A stretch of DNA of 64,000 nt, taken from positions 9,606,268 to 9,670,267 of the forward strand of contig NC_067206.1 of assembly GCF_026262505.1 (NCBI RefSeq). Reading direction: 5' to 3'. A model generated the notes under the pieces. The model had not been told where the DNA came from and did no database searches. It saw only the letters and a program-made list of their open reading frames with translations. Source of the DNA: Trichomonas vaginalis G3 (lineage: Eukaryota > Parabasalia > Trichomonadida > Trichomonadidae). The position numbers and the translations under genes are program-made. Positions 11,038 through 21,123 of the stretch are shown here, one piece after another. Every line of letters begins with the position of its first letter. Positions within the stretch are counted from its first letter, which is position 1.

Positions 11038-12507
11038 TTACTCTTCCTTTAAACTTCTTTGTGCCAAATTTAATATTGCCTTCAAAGATGGAATAAGGAC
11101 ATTAGGTTCAATCCTTCGGCTTTCGACAATTTCCAAAATGTGTTGAATTAATTTCAAACATTCATCGTGTTTTGAAGCTCTTTGCTCAACAATCTGATTA
11201 CCTGCCCTTGTAAGAATTCTTACTGCTCTTTCTTCATTCAAAACATTAGCGACTTGAACCTTAATAATCGCATTTGGAATCACAACAGTGATGAGAGTTA
11301 TGACGATGTCATCAATGCGCTCATTTTTCTTACCCAAGAAAAATGTTTGCTTTAATTGATGAAAGTGTGATTCCGCAATGTTATTCGTGGAATCACCTTC
11401 TCCACGATATAACATCATCCAATGTTCTTTGGTTCTTCTCCATTGTTTATCGAAATACTTCAAAGCGCGCGGTTCTTCTTCTTCTAACATTGTTGTCAAG
11501 AACTCATATGTTTCATCAGACTCTTCAGCCAGCTTTTCTGCATTCGTTGCATCTGCACGTAATGTCAAAAAGTCCATTGCTAAATAGAAGTTCTCAAAAT
11601 TCTGTGGATTGTCAAAATAGCTTCCAACTTTTGCACATGCGCGTAAAACATGCACAGCGCACCAACTGAGCTGCGCAAGAGGAAATCCGTCCTCAATTGC
11701 GCGAGCAATGTTTAGCGCACAGTCAGCGCTCCAATGCTGTGGATCCAGGTGCGCAAACTCACAGAATTTCACCAAACATTCTTGAATTTTTTCAGATGTC
11801 TGAGGGTTCACTAAAAAATAGCAAAAGGGGAAAATTGTGTTTTGACTTGTTTTCATTGTTACTGCAAACAATTGGATCTTTCCTTTAATTAAAGAATGAG
11901 TGGAATCGACGTGGAGAGGGTTATCAATGCTATGCACCAATTCTTTTGCAGCAAAAGGTGCATATATGATTGTAAACTCGGAAAAATCTCCATTGTAATC
12001 AAATTGAACGAGATCATCTGGGCACTCTTCCTGTAAATTATTCAAAAATGCTTCCAAAGAAGTGTAAGGATCGTTTGATAATCTTTGTGCAATAATCTCA
12101 TCAAGGCGATAAAATTTGTGCTTTAAAGCATCAGTAGACTGCGCGAAAAGTTTCATCGTTTCTTTGTTATTCGTATCAATTCCGAACTTATCAAAAAATG
12201 CTTTTTGAGCAAGAAATTGCTTTCCACCGTTTTTAATATAAAGTTCGATCCATTTTTGATAAAATTTACTCGCGTAATGTGAACCCATTTCAACTCCTAT
12301 ATGATGGCAATGTTCTTCATTAACTTTGCTTATAGTAAACACTCCATTTTGTTCTTCAACCCTAAATTTTGCCTTGCATAGGGGATACGAACATGAATAA
12401 GTGACATATTGCTTTGGAGATCCCGTTCTTCTTCTGTATGGGACACCGCCCTTGAATTCCTGTTTAATACCAAAAGCAATAAGCTCCTCTAAGTCCACCG
12501 AAATCAT
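11038..12507 (-). CDS. MULE transposase
   Basis: The frame is open from 12546, but a TCACTTCA initiator runs directly into the Met at 12507 (MISVDLEELIAFG), giving 489 residues. An N-terminal zinc-finger-like segment carries Cys pairs and HCHH (YSCSYPLCKAKF...EEHCHH, about residues 38-70), as in WRKY/FLYWCH-type MULE domains. The RNase H-like core shows a first Asp in PLHVDSTHS, a second in HWSADCALN followed by LSWCAVHVLRA (the conserved CxxH of MULEs), and a Glu in NNIAESHFHQLK. All three acidic residues are present and the frame is intact, so the enzyme may still work. It cuts and pastes the surrounding element. Confidence 0.85.
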   Translation of the reverse strand: MISVDLEELIAFGIKQEFKGGVPYRRRTGSPKQYVTYSCSYPLCKAKFRVEEQNGVFTISKVNEEHCHHIGVEMGSHYASKFYQKWIELYIKNGGKQFLAQKAFFDKFGIDTNNKETMKLFAQSTDALKHKFYRLDEIIAQRLSNDPYTSLEAFLNNLQEECPDDLVQFDYNGDFSEFTIIYAPFAAKELVHSIDNPLHVDSTHSLIKGKIQLFAVTMKTSQNTIFPFCYFLVNPQTSEKIQECLVKFCEFAHLDPQHWSADCALNIARAIEDGFPLAQLSWCAVHVLRACAKVGSYFDNPQNFENFYLAMDFLTLRADATNAEKLAEESDETYEFLTTMLEEEEPRALKYFDKQWRRTKEHWMMLYRGEGDSTNNIAESHFHQLKQTFFLGKKNERIDDIVITLITVVIPNAIIKVQVANVLNEERAVRILTRAGNQIVEQRASKHDECLKLIQHILEIVESRRIEPNVLIPSLKAILNLAQRSLKEE

Positions 12508-12512
12508 AAAAA

Positions 12513-12520
12513 TGAAGTGA
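12513..12520 (-). promoter_or_regulatory. Initiator decides MULE-1 transposase start
   Basis: TCACTTCA on the minus strand, five bases before the ATG at 12507. If transcription begins here, the upstream Met at 12546 is excluded, so the shorter protein is the likely product. Confidence 0.55.
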
Positions 12521-12784
12521 TTTTGAAAAGAGTTAACAAAATTCAAATCACATCAAAAACAAAAACATATAAAAAATATTTTATTATACTCATTCGAAAT
12601 TAAAAATAATAAAATTTATATATATTAATTTCATTAAATCAAGGTTAAAAATCTCACCGGAAAAATAACCTCAGTGTAATAAATTTATCACCGGAAAAAT
12701 TTACAATAAGGTTAATACCGAAAATATCGAAAAATCAACATTTAAGGTTAATTTAAGAGTATGCACTTTTGTCACCTACTCGAT

Positions 12785-13030
12785 TCTATAAAGAAATAAT
12801 CGATATTAAATGAAATAAATCAGCATATAACAATGATTGATATTAATTGAAAGAGTATTCTATAAAACAAAGAATGATACTAAATGAAAAAGAGTGTTAT
12901 ATAATAGTGATTGATACTAAATGAAAGAGAATTCTATATAATAATGAATGATACTATATGAAAAAGAGTGTCATATGATAGTGATTGACATGAAATGAAA
13001 AAGAATTTTATACATTCATGATTGATATGA
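12785..13030. repeat. Minisatellite, right-hand part
   Basis: The same ~36 bp unit as at 8228-10220 resumes immediately after MULE-1 and runs into the 3' end of the ankyrin coding frame, linking the two halves of the locus. Confidence 0.75.
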
Positions 13031-14066
13031 AATGAAAGAGAATAAATTTATTATTGACATCAGCACCATGTGAAATAAGAATTTTGATTACATCTATATT
13101 ATCATACTGTACCGCGAAATCAAGGGCAGTCATTCCATTCGCATAATGATAATTGACATCAGTTTCGTTTGTAGAGTTAAATAAGAACTTGAAATTATCG
13201 GAATTTTGTGACATGCATGCATAGTGCAGGATGTTTCTTTTAATATATATAACATTCAAAGTATTATCAGGAAGCTTTTCATTTCTGAGAATATCTATTG
13301 TTTGAGGGAATGCAGCACACCATGAAACAATGGAGGCTTTATCTATCTGGAAAAGTAGAAATACAGCTTTCAGGTTTTGATATTTGATAATATCTTCGTA
13401 AACAGCTCCGGACATCTAGTCTTTTCCAACAAAATCTTTGGAAGTAAAAATCTCTCTAGCTAAGAAATTTTCAAGCATTTCGTTGTTGTGTGAACGCACA
13501 ATGACTCTTAGACAATCTTCATCCATTTGATATTCCTTTAAACATTCGTTGATGATATCTGTATTCCTACCAATTAATGAAAATAAAAGATATTTTTTTG
13601 ATATTGTACAATTTTTGTTTGTAATTAAGAAATAGAAAATGTTTACAGATCCAAAATAGGCGCATGCTTCAATTAAAGATAAAAAGAAATAACTATTTTC
13701 AGAAAAATTAGGAATTTTCAAAAATTTATCATATATGATTTCTTTTTGAGAAAAATATTCCTTGAATTTATCAATTTGATCATGCATAACTATAAATTCG
13801 ATTGAACCTTCAGATGGAAATTCAAAATGCGAAAAAATATCGATAGTCTTGAGTATTTTAACATAATTCTCTCCTGCGGAATAATTATATTGAAGCGCTT
13901 CGAAAATGATCTCCATTAGTTGTTTTTTTGTAAGTTGATACTTCAAAATCAAAATGTTAGTGATAATTTTGCACATTTCTTCAACAGATTCATTATATTT
14001 TATACAAAATAGCTTTTCAAACGCTCCAATAAAGTCTGTATATTGCGTTAAATAGTCAGAGATCAT
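13008..14066 (-). pseudogene. Ankyrin-repeat protein with one in-frame stop
   Basis: Two adjoining stretches in the same frame (14138-13416 and 13415-13008) are separated only by a single TAG. A start at 14066 (MISDYLTQYTDF) fits the trichomonad ankyrin family, whose N-terminal helical domain (LIEACAYFGSVNIFYFLI..., then RSHNNEMLENFL) precedes ankyrin repeats such as NILHYACMSQNSDNFKFLF and MTALDFAVQYDNIDVIKILISHGADVN. The two parts read as a smooth family sequence across the stop, so it is most simply a recent nonsense mutation. The coding frame then fades into minisatellite. The family is very large in trichomonads and its members are of unknown partner. Confidence 0.72.
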
Positions 14067-14313
14067 AAAAAAAAACGAATTTCTATCGATCCAAATTCTT
14101 AGATATTTGAAATATAGATTAAAATTGTAGGAAAACACATTTTGTTCCCAATATGTTCAAAATTTATTCCGCTTTCATCATATTTTGGCGAGAAAACAAA
14201 CTCGCCACTGATGGGATTTATTCAATTAAACAATTCATTTATATGGTCAAAGTACAGATTCCGACATTGATTATTGATACCCAGTTTATTTAAAATGAGA
14301 AAGACAAAAGAAT

Positions 14314-14319
14314 AATATA
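14314..14319. repeat. Target site duplication of Polinton A (left)
   Basis: AATATA directly before the left inverted repeat; the same six bases follow the right end at 39885-39890. Six bases is the normal Polinton duplication length. Confidence 0.85.
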
Positions 14320-14736
14320 AGTAGTATATGTGGAAGGGTTTTGTGACTTTTTTTGTTACGTCTATATATAGATGAAGGTATATTTTCACATCTTCTATAT
14401 ATAGATGATATAAAAATTTTTTCTTACGTTTTTTAAGTCATGAATTCGTAAGAAAGCGCGACATTATTAAATAAATTAGTAATAAATATTATATACTAAA
14501 CACATTTTAAAATATATTTATAAATCATTAAAAAATTAACATTAATTTTAAAATATATTTATTTATAAATCATTAAAAAATTAACATTAATTTTAAAATA
14601 TATTTATTTATAAATCATTAAAAAAATTAACATTAATTTTAAAATAATTTATTTTTTTATCTTTTATAAAAGAATCTATATATAGATGATGTCAGATATT
14701 CCGCGATTAATTAAACATTGTTTAAATCCTGAATGG
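14320..14736 (+). repeat. Left terminal inverted repeat of Polinton A
   Basis: Matches 39468-39884 in inverse orientation over the same 417 bases, starting AGTAGTATATGTGGAAGGGT. Inside are three copies of a ~43 bp AT-rich direct repeat, and the 12-base palindrome TCTATATATAGA occurs at 14361, 14394 and 14675. The inner end of the repeat includes the first codons of the gene carried on the other arm (38928-39518). Confidence 0.93.
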
Positions 14737-14774
14737 AATCAATGAAGTCATAAACGAGTAAAAGAAATTAGAAA

Positions 14775-15143
14775 CTAATGATTATTTGAATTTATGAAAT
14801 CAATTATTTGATTCATTCTTTCTTCAATCTCTTCTATTCTTTTTGTTAAATCATCTATTTTCATTAATGAGGTGATTCTTGATTGAGGAATAGATTTCAA
14901 ACTAACCACTCCTTTTATTTTTGAAATTTTGAATCCATCAACTTTAAACATTTTATTCAATTTACATGTTGTCAATTCTTCAAATAATTTTTTATTATTG
15001 GCATAATAGTCATTAAATTCTTCAACAGATGAAAAAATTTTTATTTCAGTAATTGGTTTAACAACGTTTATTTTTTGTTGAACATTTTCACTTTCATTTA
15101 TTTCTTCCTCCTCTGTTTCATTTATTTTTAAAATCGGTTTCAT
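14775..15143 (-). CDS. Polinton accessory protein, coiled-coil C-terminus
   Basis: A 122-residue protein with an acidic low-complexity N-terminus (TEEEEINESEN), a middle region (FKVDGFKISKIKGVVSLKS) and a heptad-like C-terminus (DDLTKRIEEIEERMNQIIDF). The C-terminal two thirds recur in Polinton B at 57252-57425, showing that it belongs to the element. Function unknown; small DNA-binding or scaffold roles are both possible. Confidence 0.65.
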   Translation of the reverse strand: MKPILKINETEEEEINESENVQQKINVVKPITEIKIFSSVEEFNDYYANNKKLFEELTTCKLNKMFKVDGFKISKIKGVVSLKSIPQSRITSLMKIDDLTKRIEEIEERMNQIIDFINSNNH

Positions 15144-15209
15144 TTATCATTAAATAAAAATTAGAATATAAGTGATGAAATATATTTTTTAATTAATATT
15201 AAATCAGAA

Positions 15210-15446
15210 ATGGCGGCAGGATTCTTTAAAAAATTATGGGATGGAATTAAGAAAGCTGCGGGTTGGGTTCATAAAAAGATTATTAAACCCATTGCAAACT
15301 TTTTGGCACCAGTAGCGAAAACGGCAGGAACTATCATAGGTGGAGTATTAGGTACTAAAGCAGGTAATCCGGCGATGGGAGCACAAGCAGGTAACGCAAT
15401 TGGTGGAATAGCTGAAGGAATACTTAATAAAATAGGGGGTAGATAG
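15210..15446 (+). CDS. Small amphipathic Polinton protein (MAAGFFKKLWD)
   Basis: A 78-residue protein with an amphipathic, Lys/Trp-rich helix at the N-terminus (MAAGFFKKLWDGIKKAAGW), then a Gly/Ala-rich hydrophobic segment (GTIIGGVLG..., AQAGNAIGGIAEGIL). It shares its opening with the convergent gene at 15476-15691. Next to the capsid gene, such a peptide could be a minor virion component that acts on membranes, like adenovirus protein VI, but that is inference from shape only. Confidence 0.6.
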   Translation: MAAGFFKKLWDGIKKAAGWVHKKIIKPIANFLAPVAKTAGTIIGGVLGTKAGNPAMGAQAGNAIGGIAEGILNKIGGR

Positions 15447-15475
15447 TGGAAAAATAAATTATTTTAAAATTATTT

Positions 15476-15691
15476 TTATCTTAGTATCGGTTGTAGTCTT
15501 TGATAAACTTTTTCTCCTTTATTTAAAACTTCTCTTATTGGGGCAGCTTTTGGTGTTATTGATTCAGCAACGTCACTAATTGCTTCTTTATTCTTAAATA
15601 TCCAATTTGCTCCCTTCTTCAATGTTTCCCAAACTTTACTCGCTCCTCTTTTTACTTTATCCCACAGTTTCTTAAATATACCTGCAGCCAT
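15476..15691 (-). CDS. Small amphipathic Polinton protein (MAAGIFKKLWD)
   Basis: A 71-residue protein opening MAAGIFKKLWDKVKRGASKV, nearly the same as the protein at 15210-15446, but with a different tail lacking the Gly-rich segment. The two genes converge with 29 bases between them. They look like a diverged pair sharing one N-terminal helix that may target membrane or capsid. Confidence 0.6.
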   Translation of the reverse strand: MAAGIFKKLWDKVKRGASKVWETLKKGANWIFKNKEAISDVAESITPKAAPIREVLNKGEKVYQRLQPILR

Positions 15692-15760
15692 AGTTGATTA
15701 TTTCATTAAAATTAAAAATTCATTTTCATCTTTTAATTTTGATTTTTTATTTATTAATAA

Positions 15761-17397
15761 ATGACGACTAACTATTTAGTGCCAAACACTAAACCGATTA
15801 ATGGAAATGTGTTTCATTCATTCGAAAAGATAAATGAAATATTCGCAAAGAATGACGGTAGAAGATATTATAGAGAACTTGAAAGTTCATGCTATGACTC
15901 TGATGCTCCATATTTTGATGATAAACAAACTCATTTAAGAATTACAAATCCAGCTCATGATGTGAACCAATTAGGTGACACATATATTAAACGCAAAGTT
16001 AAAGCAACTCTAGTTTCAAATAAAGCTTTCACATGTGATGCCGCTTTTAAATGCATGCGTTTATTCGTTGGTTACAAATCATCAAATCAAAGCTTTAAAC
16101 AATTAGAAGTAGAAACCGAAAGAGGTGATGCCGGTTATCTTCAGATGGATTGCGCCCGTGAATCTTTCGCATTTGCAACATATAAACCAAAATCAGAAAG
16201 GAAAGTTAAAAAGTTTGTTCATTCGTTATATAATAATGTTCAAAAATATGATAACTCAGTATGTGGTAAATATATTGACCCTTCAGAAGTTTTCAAGAAA
16301 GCAAATGAAGAAGTTGATGTCACTTTTGATATGATTATTCCGGTAAATGATTTGTTAGCATTTCAGGCGTTCGATGATTATCCTAAATCATTTGGTGATA
16401 TCATTCTTAAATATTATGTTTTCAGGGATACTTTAGTATTTTGTCAGGTTGACCCGTTAAGAGTTGCTGATTTACAAAATTACGTTTATGAAAAGATAAC
16501 TGATGAAAATTATGAAAAGATTATGAATCATGTTTATAAATATGATCGCAAATTCCAACAAATCGGACTTCCTGCCAAATTAATTACAAGCTTAGCCGCT
16601 ACATCTGCTGACGCAACAGTTGATGACGTTATTATTTCATGCACAAAGATGGAAGTTTTAGAGGATAAATGCATTACACCAGGATACGGTTTAATTGAAG
16701 AATCAGTTAAAGCAATACCACGTTTATTCAGTAAGGAAGATCCATTCATGATTCCAGCTCAACATATTGACGTTCGTTCACTAAATGGAGGTTGCATCAC
16801 TCCTGAAGGTATTAGCTCAGATTTCTCATACGCTCTTCATAATGTTACAGATGTTGTGTTAACATTTCCGAAGAATGCAATGCAAAGAACGTTTTAGAAA
16901 ATCCAATGCTTCGAGGTCTTCAGGTCACTATAGATTCCAGAAACTTCCCCGATCAAGCGATGACCACAGTGGGCGACATATTCTTTACACGTATGCTTCA
17001 AGCTTCTGATTTAGATGGAGTGAATGAATGCACAGAAGAATACGAGGACTCATTAACTAGACCACTGAATGATGATGGCACGCCATTAGCTAGAACATGG
17101 AAAGACCAAACTTCATTCTTATGCACTATTCCAGTTCAACGTGATGGAGCGGGTATATTCTTTGATGGATTAGAAACTTTCAACTCACAAGTTACAGTAC
17201 AAGTGAAAGCTTATCCAATCATTCAGGGTGAAAATGACACTTACTGTTCAAAGGTGACAAATCCTCCTCAGGTTTGGTTTACTAGGACTACATATTGGAC
17301 ATGGACACCGGATGAAGGTTTGAAATATCATCCAACAGGTACACCACCACAGTATAGAAGTTCATATGATGAAATATTGATGAATAGAAATGTTTAA
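15761..17397 (+). pseudogene. Polinton major capsid protein part (double jelly-roll)
   Basis: Region encoding beta-rich sequence of the size and position expected for the Polinton major capsid protein. It opens MTTNYLVPNTKP and contains many aromatic and Asp-rich turns; the later part (WFTRTTYWTWTPDEG) is typical of a jelly-roll end. Position next to the packaging ATPase supports the call. The region is broken. Family identity rests on size, context and beta pattern, because capsid proteins lack short motifs. Confidence 0.6.
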
Positions 17398-17421
17398 AAT
17401 TATAAATTTATTTTTGATTAA

Positions 17422-18257
17422 ATGGATTTAAATTCATCCACCCCTTATGAAGAATTAGCAGGAGTATATAATACATACGTAGATGATATGATTAATGAAG
17501 CATTGAGTGATAATAGAAATGCTCTATCTAAGGAAAAATTAATGAAAATTCCATATTCTGAATGTTACTTAAATTCAATCACTGCAGCAATTGGTAAACA
17601 AATAAAGGTAAAACATTAACGATATTAAAACAAATTATCATTATTGCTAACACTTCCCCCTATTCACATGTGTTAATTTATATCAACCGTTCAGGTTCAC
17701 CTTCAGATGATACATTTGAATCTTTAAAGCATTTAATCAAAATTCCAATTATTTATTTATCACAAGAAGAAGCAGAAGATTATTTAAAAAACTTTTTAAT
17801 GTATAAAGAATTATATAATACAATCAAGAAGCAAGGATTAGAGGATAAAATTATTGATAAACAACGGGATGAATTATTTGAAACACTTTCTATTTCAAAT
17901 TTTGATAGAGAATTTTTGCATTCACTCATTTTTCTAGATGATGCAGTGAAATCAAAACTAATAACAAATGAGAAATCATATTTTAATCAGTTATTAACTC
18001 AATGTCGACACATTCAGTGTTCATTCTTTATGGCTGTTCAATACTTTCAAAGCATTAAGCACAAACATTAAATCAAATCTATCAACCTTTTCATTTTCAG
18101 TGGGTTTAGTCGTCAACAGTTGAACGTTATGCTTTATCAAGTGAATTTACCAATGAGCATTAATGAACTTTACACACAATATCAGCAATTAGGTGAACAT
18201 GGAAAAATAATAGTTGATTTAAATAAAGGAGTGTTAAATTTGATTAACTTTTTATAA
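17422..18257 (+). pseudogene. Polinton packaging ATPase part (FtsK/HerA type)
   Basis: Region directly after the capsid gene. A Walker B-like LIFLDDA followed by a TQCRH...FFMAVQYF segment matches genome-packaging ATPases of the FtsK/HerA (A32-like) superfamily, which in Polintons and related viruses pumps DNA into the capsid. The region is broken in more than one place, so no active product is expected. Confidence 0.6.
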
Positions 18258-18288
18258 TTAATTTTTATTTTTTATTTATAATTAAACA

Positions 18289-19186
18289 TGACAGAAATAG
18301 CAAATCTTCTACAGGTTCCATTAAAACAAGGAACAAACAAAAGGGTGCATATAATAGAACTATGAAAGTTCCTGATGGAATGAAAGAATTAGTTCATATT
18401 GTTGCTGGTCTTCAAAAAGATGTTAAACAAATGAGAAACGTTTTAACATTACCAGAAGCTCAAGCATATGCCAAACGTCAAGGTCCAAATTGGGAAGCAC
18501 ACGAAGCAGACATTACGGGTCCAAATGGAAAACCTGATGGTATAAATGAAGTTTTCGTTACTGATGGTCAAGGTAATATTAAAGTCATAAATGGTTATAA
18601 ATTAACTATAACTGATTATCCTAAACGTAAAGCATATAATGAACGTTATCCTATGCAATTTGATGAAAATGGAAAAGCTGTTAAACAATACATTGGAGAA
18701 GGTGAAAATGGTCCAATTAATTCATACCGTCATAATCCATATTCTTATTTCAATGAAGAATTAAATGCTATTGAAGAGGGACCGGATGGATTACCACGAT
18801 ATTCTAACCAGTTTGATGGTCAATATGCAAATATTAGACCTGAAATTTCAGCTAAGAAATTCTTTAAAGTTGCTTTATTCGATCCAGTTTTCGCAAATGT
18901 TAAAGATGAACTTAAACAGCAATTCCAACCAATTATAGTAGCAAGAATTGCATCAGGTGCTTTATCTCAAGCATTCAAAGATTTAATTAAGAAACCATTA
19001 TATCAGCAACGAGGTTTAACTTATGATTTAGTTAAGGAATCAGATAAAAGAAAATTTGAGAAATCAGATGATTATAAGAATGCAATTAATGAATATATTA
19101 GGTCTATTAATTACGATGAAACAGCTAAAAATCAACTTCATGAACAAATACAGGGAATAATAGATTCAAAAGTTCCAGCAAAATAA
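18289..19186 (+). pseudogene. Polinton structural or accessory gene part, unknown
   Basis: Region following the ATPase, mostly one long frame of hydrophilic sequence with Gly/Pro/Asn turns ([30 protein letters not shown]) and a helical Lys-rich C-terminus. I do not recognise it. Its place in the late-gene cluster suggests a virion component. It looks broken near its start. Confidence 0.45.
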
Positions 19187-19218
19187 AAGTTTAAATATAT
19201 TTTTTTATTCGAATATAA

Positions 19219-19560
19219 ATGAGAAGACGTTTCACTAGTCAAAAGAACACTAACGCAAAAGCAGAGATTACGGTTGGTTATAACGTAAATGATGATAAAT
19301 CACGAATTATTCAAAATGTTAAAGTTAATGTTAGCCCTGAATTAACAAGGTCAGCAACTCAACCAAATTTATTAACTCGTGACTTACCGAAGAATGAGGA
19401 GAATGAAGAAAACCATGAGAATGGAGACCCAATCATTTTATCTGAACCCGGTAAAGAACCTGTTGAAATTCCCACTTATCCAACATACCCCCCTCTTTCA
19501 TCAAACATCGAGAACCCATATAAAATAGACATTAATTCTGAATTAATGAATTTACCATGA
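19219..19560 (+). CDS. Polinton hypothetical protein, 113 residues
   Basis: Small gene with a basic N-terminus (MRRRFTSQKNTNAKAE), a short beta-like segment and a Pro-rich acidic C-terminus (EIPTYPTYPPLSSNIENP). No family recognised. It sits head-to-tail after the preceding region, 32 bases on, with the element's usual AT motif before the ATG. Confidence 0.5.
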   Translation: MRRRFTSQKNTNAKAEITVGYNVNDDKSRIIQNVKVNVSPELTRSATQPNLLTRDLPKNEENEENHENGDPIILSEPGKEPVEIPTYPTYPPLSSNIENPYKIDINSELMNLP

Positions 19561-19597
19561 ATATAATAATGATATAATTAATATTATGATTCAATAA

Positions 19598-19892
19598 TAA
19601 ATTTAATTGACCAATCCGGTTTAATTATTTTACCTTATGAATCATTAATTCACATTATCGCCATTCTTTGTGATGTTCAAGATTCAGACGTTAAGATTCA
19701 ATTTTTCATAGATGATGAGGTTTCATGCTGCGGAACAGTTGCAAAAATAAATCCTATAAAGGATATTAGCACAATTAAGATATCAAAGAACGGAACAACA
19801 ACTGAACTTCATTTAACATATAATGATATTTATAATAAAATAGTTGATGAATATAAAATATCACTTGAAAAATTCTTTGTTAAGGCTATTTA
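19598..19892 (+). pseudogene. Polinton small open region
   Basis: A plus-strand stretch of about 90 codons without a convincing ATG (LIILPYESLIHIIAILCDVQDSDVKIQFF...). Composition is protein-like, mixed alpha/beta. Likely a small element gene or the remains of one; function unknown. Confidence 0.35.
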
Positions 19893-20402
19893 ATATTCAA
19901 GCATTAACATTATCGAATAATAATCCTTTGAATCATAATCAATAATAATTGACCTTTCACCAGTTTCTATCGTTTGTTTTATTTCTTTTTGTTCCCCACT
20001 ATCCGGATCGGTCATTGTAATTGTTTTTGTTATAGTATCAGCTTTATCTTTAACTTCAATCTTTTTTCCATCGGGATATTTAAACCAAAATTCCAAAAAT
20101 TCGATATTGTCAATCTGTTCATATTTTAATCTATCAATTACATTTTTAATACCATCTGAAAATCTTATGAAATGGTCATTATATGGGTTTGATTGAACTA
20201 AATTTGAATGAAGTGAAATATAACCTGTTGATGAATATGACATTGACTCATATTTTCTGAAAACACTAAAATTTATAACATGAATGAATTTCTTATTCGT
20301 TGAATTTATGAATTCTTGAGGTAATCTTATTCTAGTTTTATTTATCACTGGAAAATAACGCTTTACCATATTTTTAATCGTAATAAAAATGTCAATTATC
20401 AA
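19890..20402 (-). CDS. Polinton hypothetical, possible minor capsid
   Basis: A 170-residue beta-rich protein; a start at residue 12 (MVKRYFPVINKTRIRLPQEF) is also possible. The opening INKTRIRLPQEF and regular short strands recall single jelly-roll minor capsid (penton-type) proteins of Polintons, but I see no decisive motif. It runs against its neighbours and its 5' end overlaps that of the divergent gene at 20389 by 14 bases. Confidence 0.4.
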   Translation of the reverse strand: MIIDIFITIKNMVKRYFPVINKTRIRLPQEFINSTNKKFIHVINFSVFRKYESMSYSSTGYISLHSNLVQSNPYNDHFIRFSDGIKNVIDRLKYEQIDNIEFLEFWFKYPDGKKIEVKDKADTITKTITMTDPDSGEQKEIKQTIETGERSIIIDYDSKDYYSIMLMLEY

Positions 20403-21099
20403 TATTATTTCGAATAATAACTGTGAATTAAATTTAACAGTTAGCGGAATTTATAATGTTACTCTCGTTTCTGTGAGTGGTAAATTTAATCCCATTCTTT
20501 TAGACCCTTCAGATTATATATCATTTATTAAAGATGACCTTGAAAAAACGTATGATATGTATATAAATAATGTGATAGCGAAATGGGATATTAACATGAT
20601 TTTAAGTTATTTAAATGAATCATTTATCGTATGGTATGAAGAAAATTTTAAATCAAAACCTGATAAACTTTTTGAACTTGATGAAATAAATAACCTTATT
20701 AAATTTCCGCTGAAAATTAAATTTTGTACTCCTCATCTTCGTTCATTGTTGGGGATATTAAATTTTGAAAAAGATGTTGGGGATGTTTTGTATTCTGACA
20801 CTGGTTCCAATTTCATTTTAATCAAATGTGATAAAGTTAATACCCCAATGAGATTTTCACATCAAACATTAGACCCTAACTCTTACCCATCAATACAAAA
20901 CATTTTATCCATCAACTTAAACACATTTTCTTTATCATATCCGTTTCAATTATCCGGGAATTCATTTATTCTTCATTCAAAAGATTTATCAAATATTAAA
21001 TTTAGAATAACTGACCTATTTGATTGTGATTTAGAATTTATGAATGAAATATTATGGCAATTTCAAATAGAGAAAATAGCTGATGAGATAACGGATTAA
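20389..21099 (+). CDS. Polinton hypothetical, possible minor capsid
   Basis: A 236-residue protein, beta-rich at both ends (CELNLTVSGIYNVTLVSVSGKF; SLSYPFQLSGNSFILHSKD) with a helical middle. It diverges from the gene at 19890-20402. The opening resembles the strand pattern of minor capsid jelly-rolls, but this is weak. Unbroken frame; the ATG is preceded by the element's TAATAAAA context. Confidence 0.4.
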   Translation: MSIINIISNNNCELNLTVSGIYNVTLVSVSGKFNPILLDPSDYISFIKDDLEKTYDMYINNVIAKWDINMILSYLNESFIVWYEENFKSKPDKLFELDEINNLIKFPLKIKFCTPHLRSLLGILNFEKDVGDVLYSDTGSNFILIKCDKVNTPMRFSHQTLDPNSYPSIQNILSINLNTFSLSYPFQLSGNSFILHSKDLSNIKFRITDLFDCDLEFMNEILWQFQIEKIADEITD

Positions 21100-21123
21100 A
21101 TATTTATTTTTAAATCGTAATAA

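Larger units (their letters stand above)
10241..12781. mobile_element. MULE-1: Mutator-like DNA transposon
   Basis: A 2.5 kb unit inserted into the ankyrin minisatellite, which resumes on both sides. The left end begins GAGATTGGGACAAAGTTGCA and the right end, read in reverse, GAGTAGGTGACAAAAGTGCA; 14 of 20 positions agree, consistent with short terminal inverted repeats. It holds a single transposase gene on the minus strand and a recent 121 bp tandem repeat. No exact 9-10 bp target duplication is visible, so the boundaries are good to within a few bases only. Confidence 0.65.

Noticed and set aside
10241-12781. Exact 9-10 bp target duplication for MULE-1
   Set aside because: Flanks read TTAATATTAA on the left and GATTCTATAA on the right; no convincing match.
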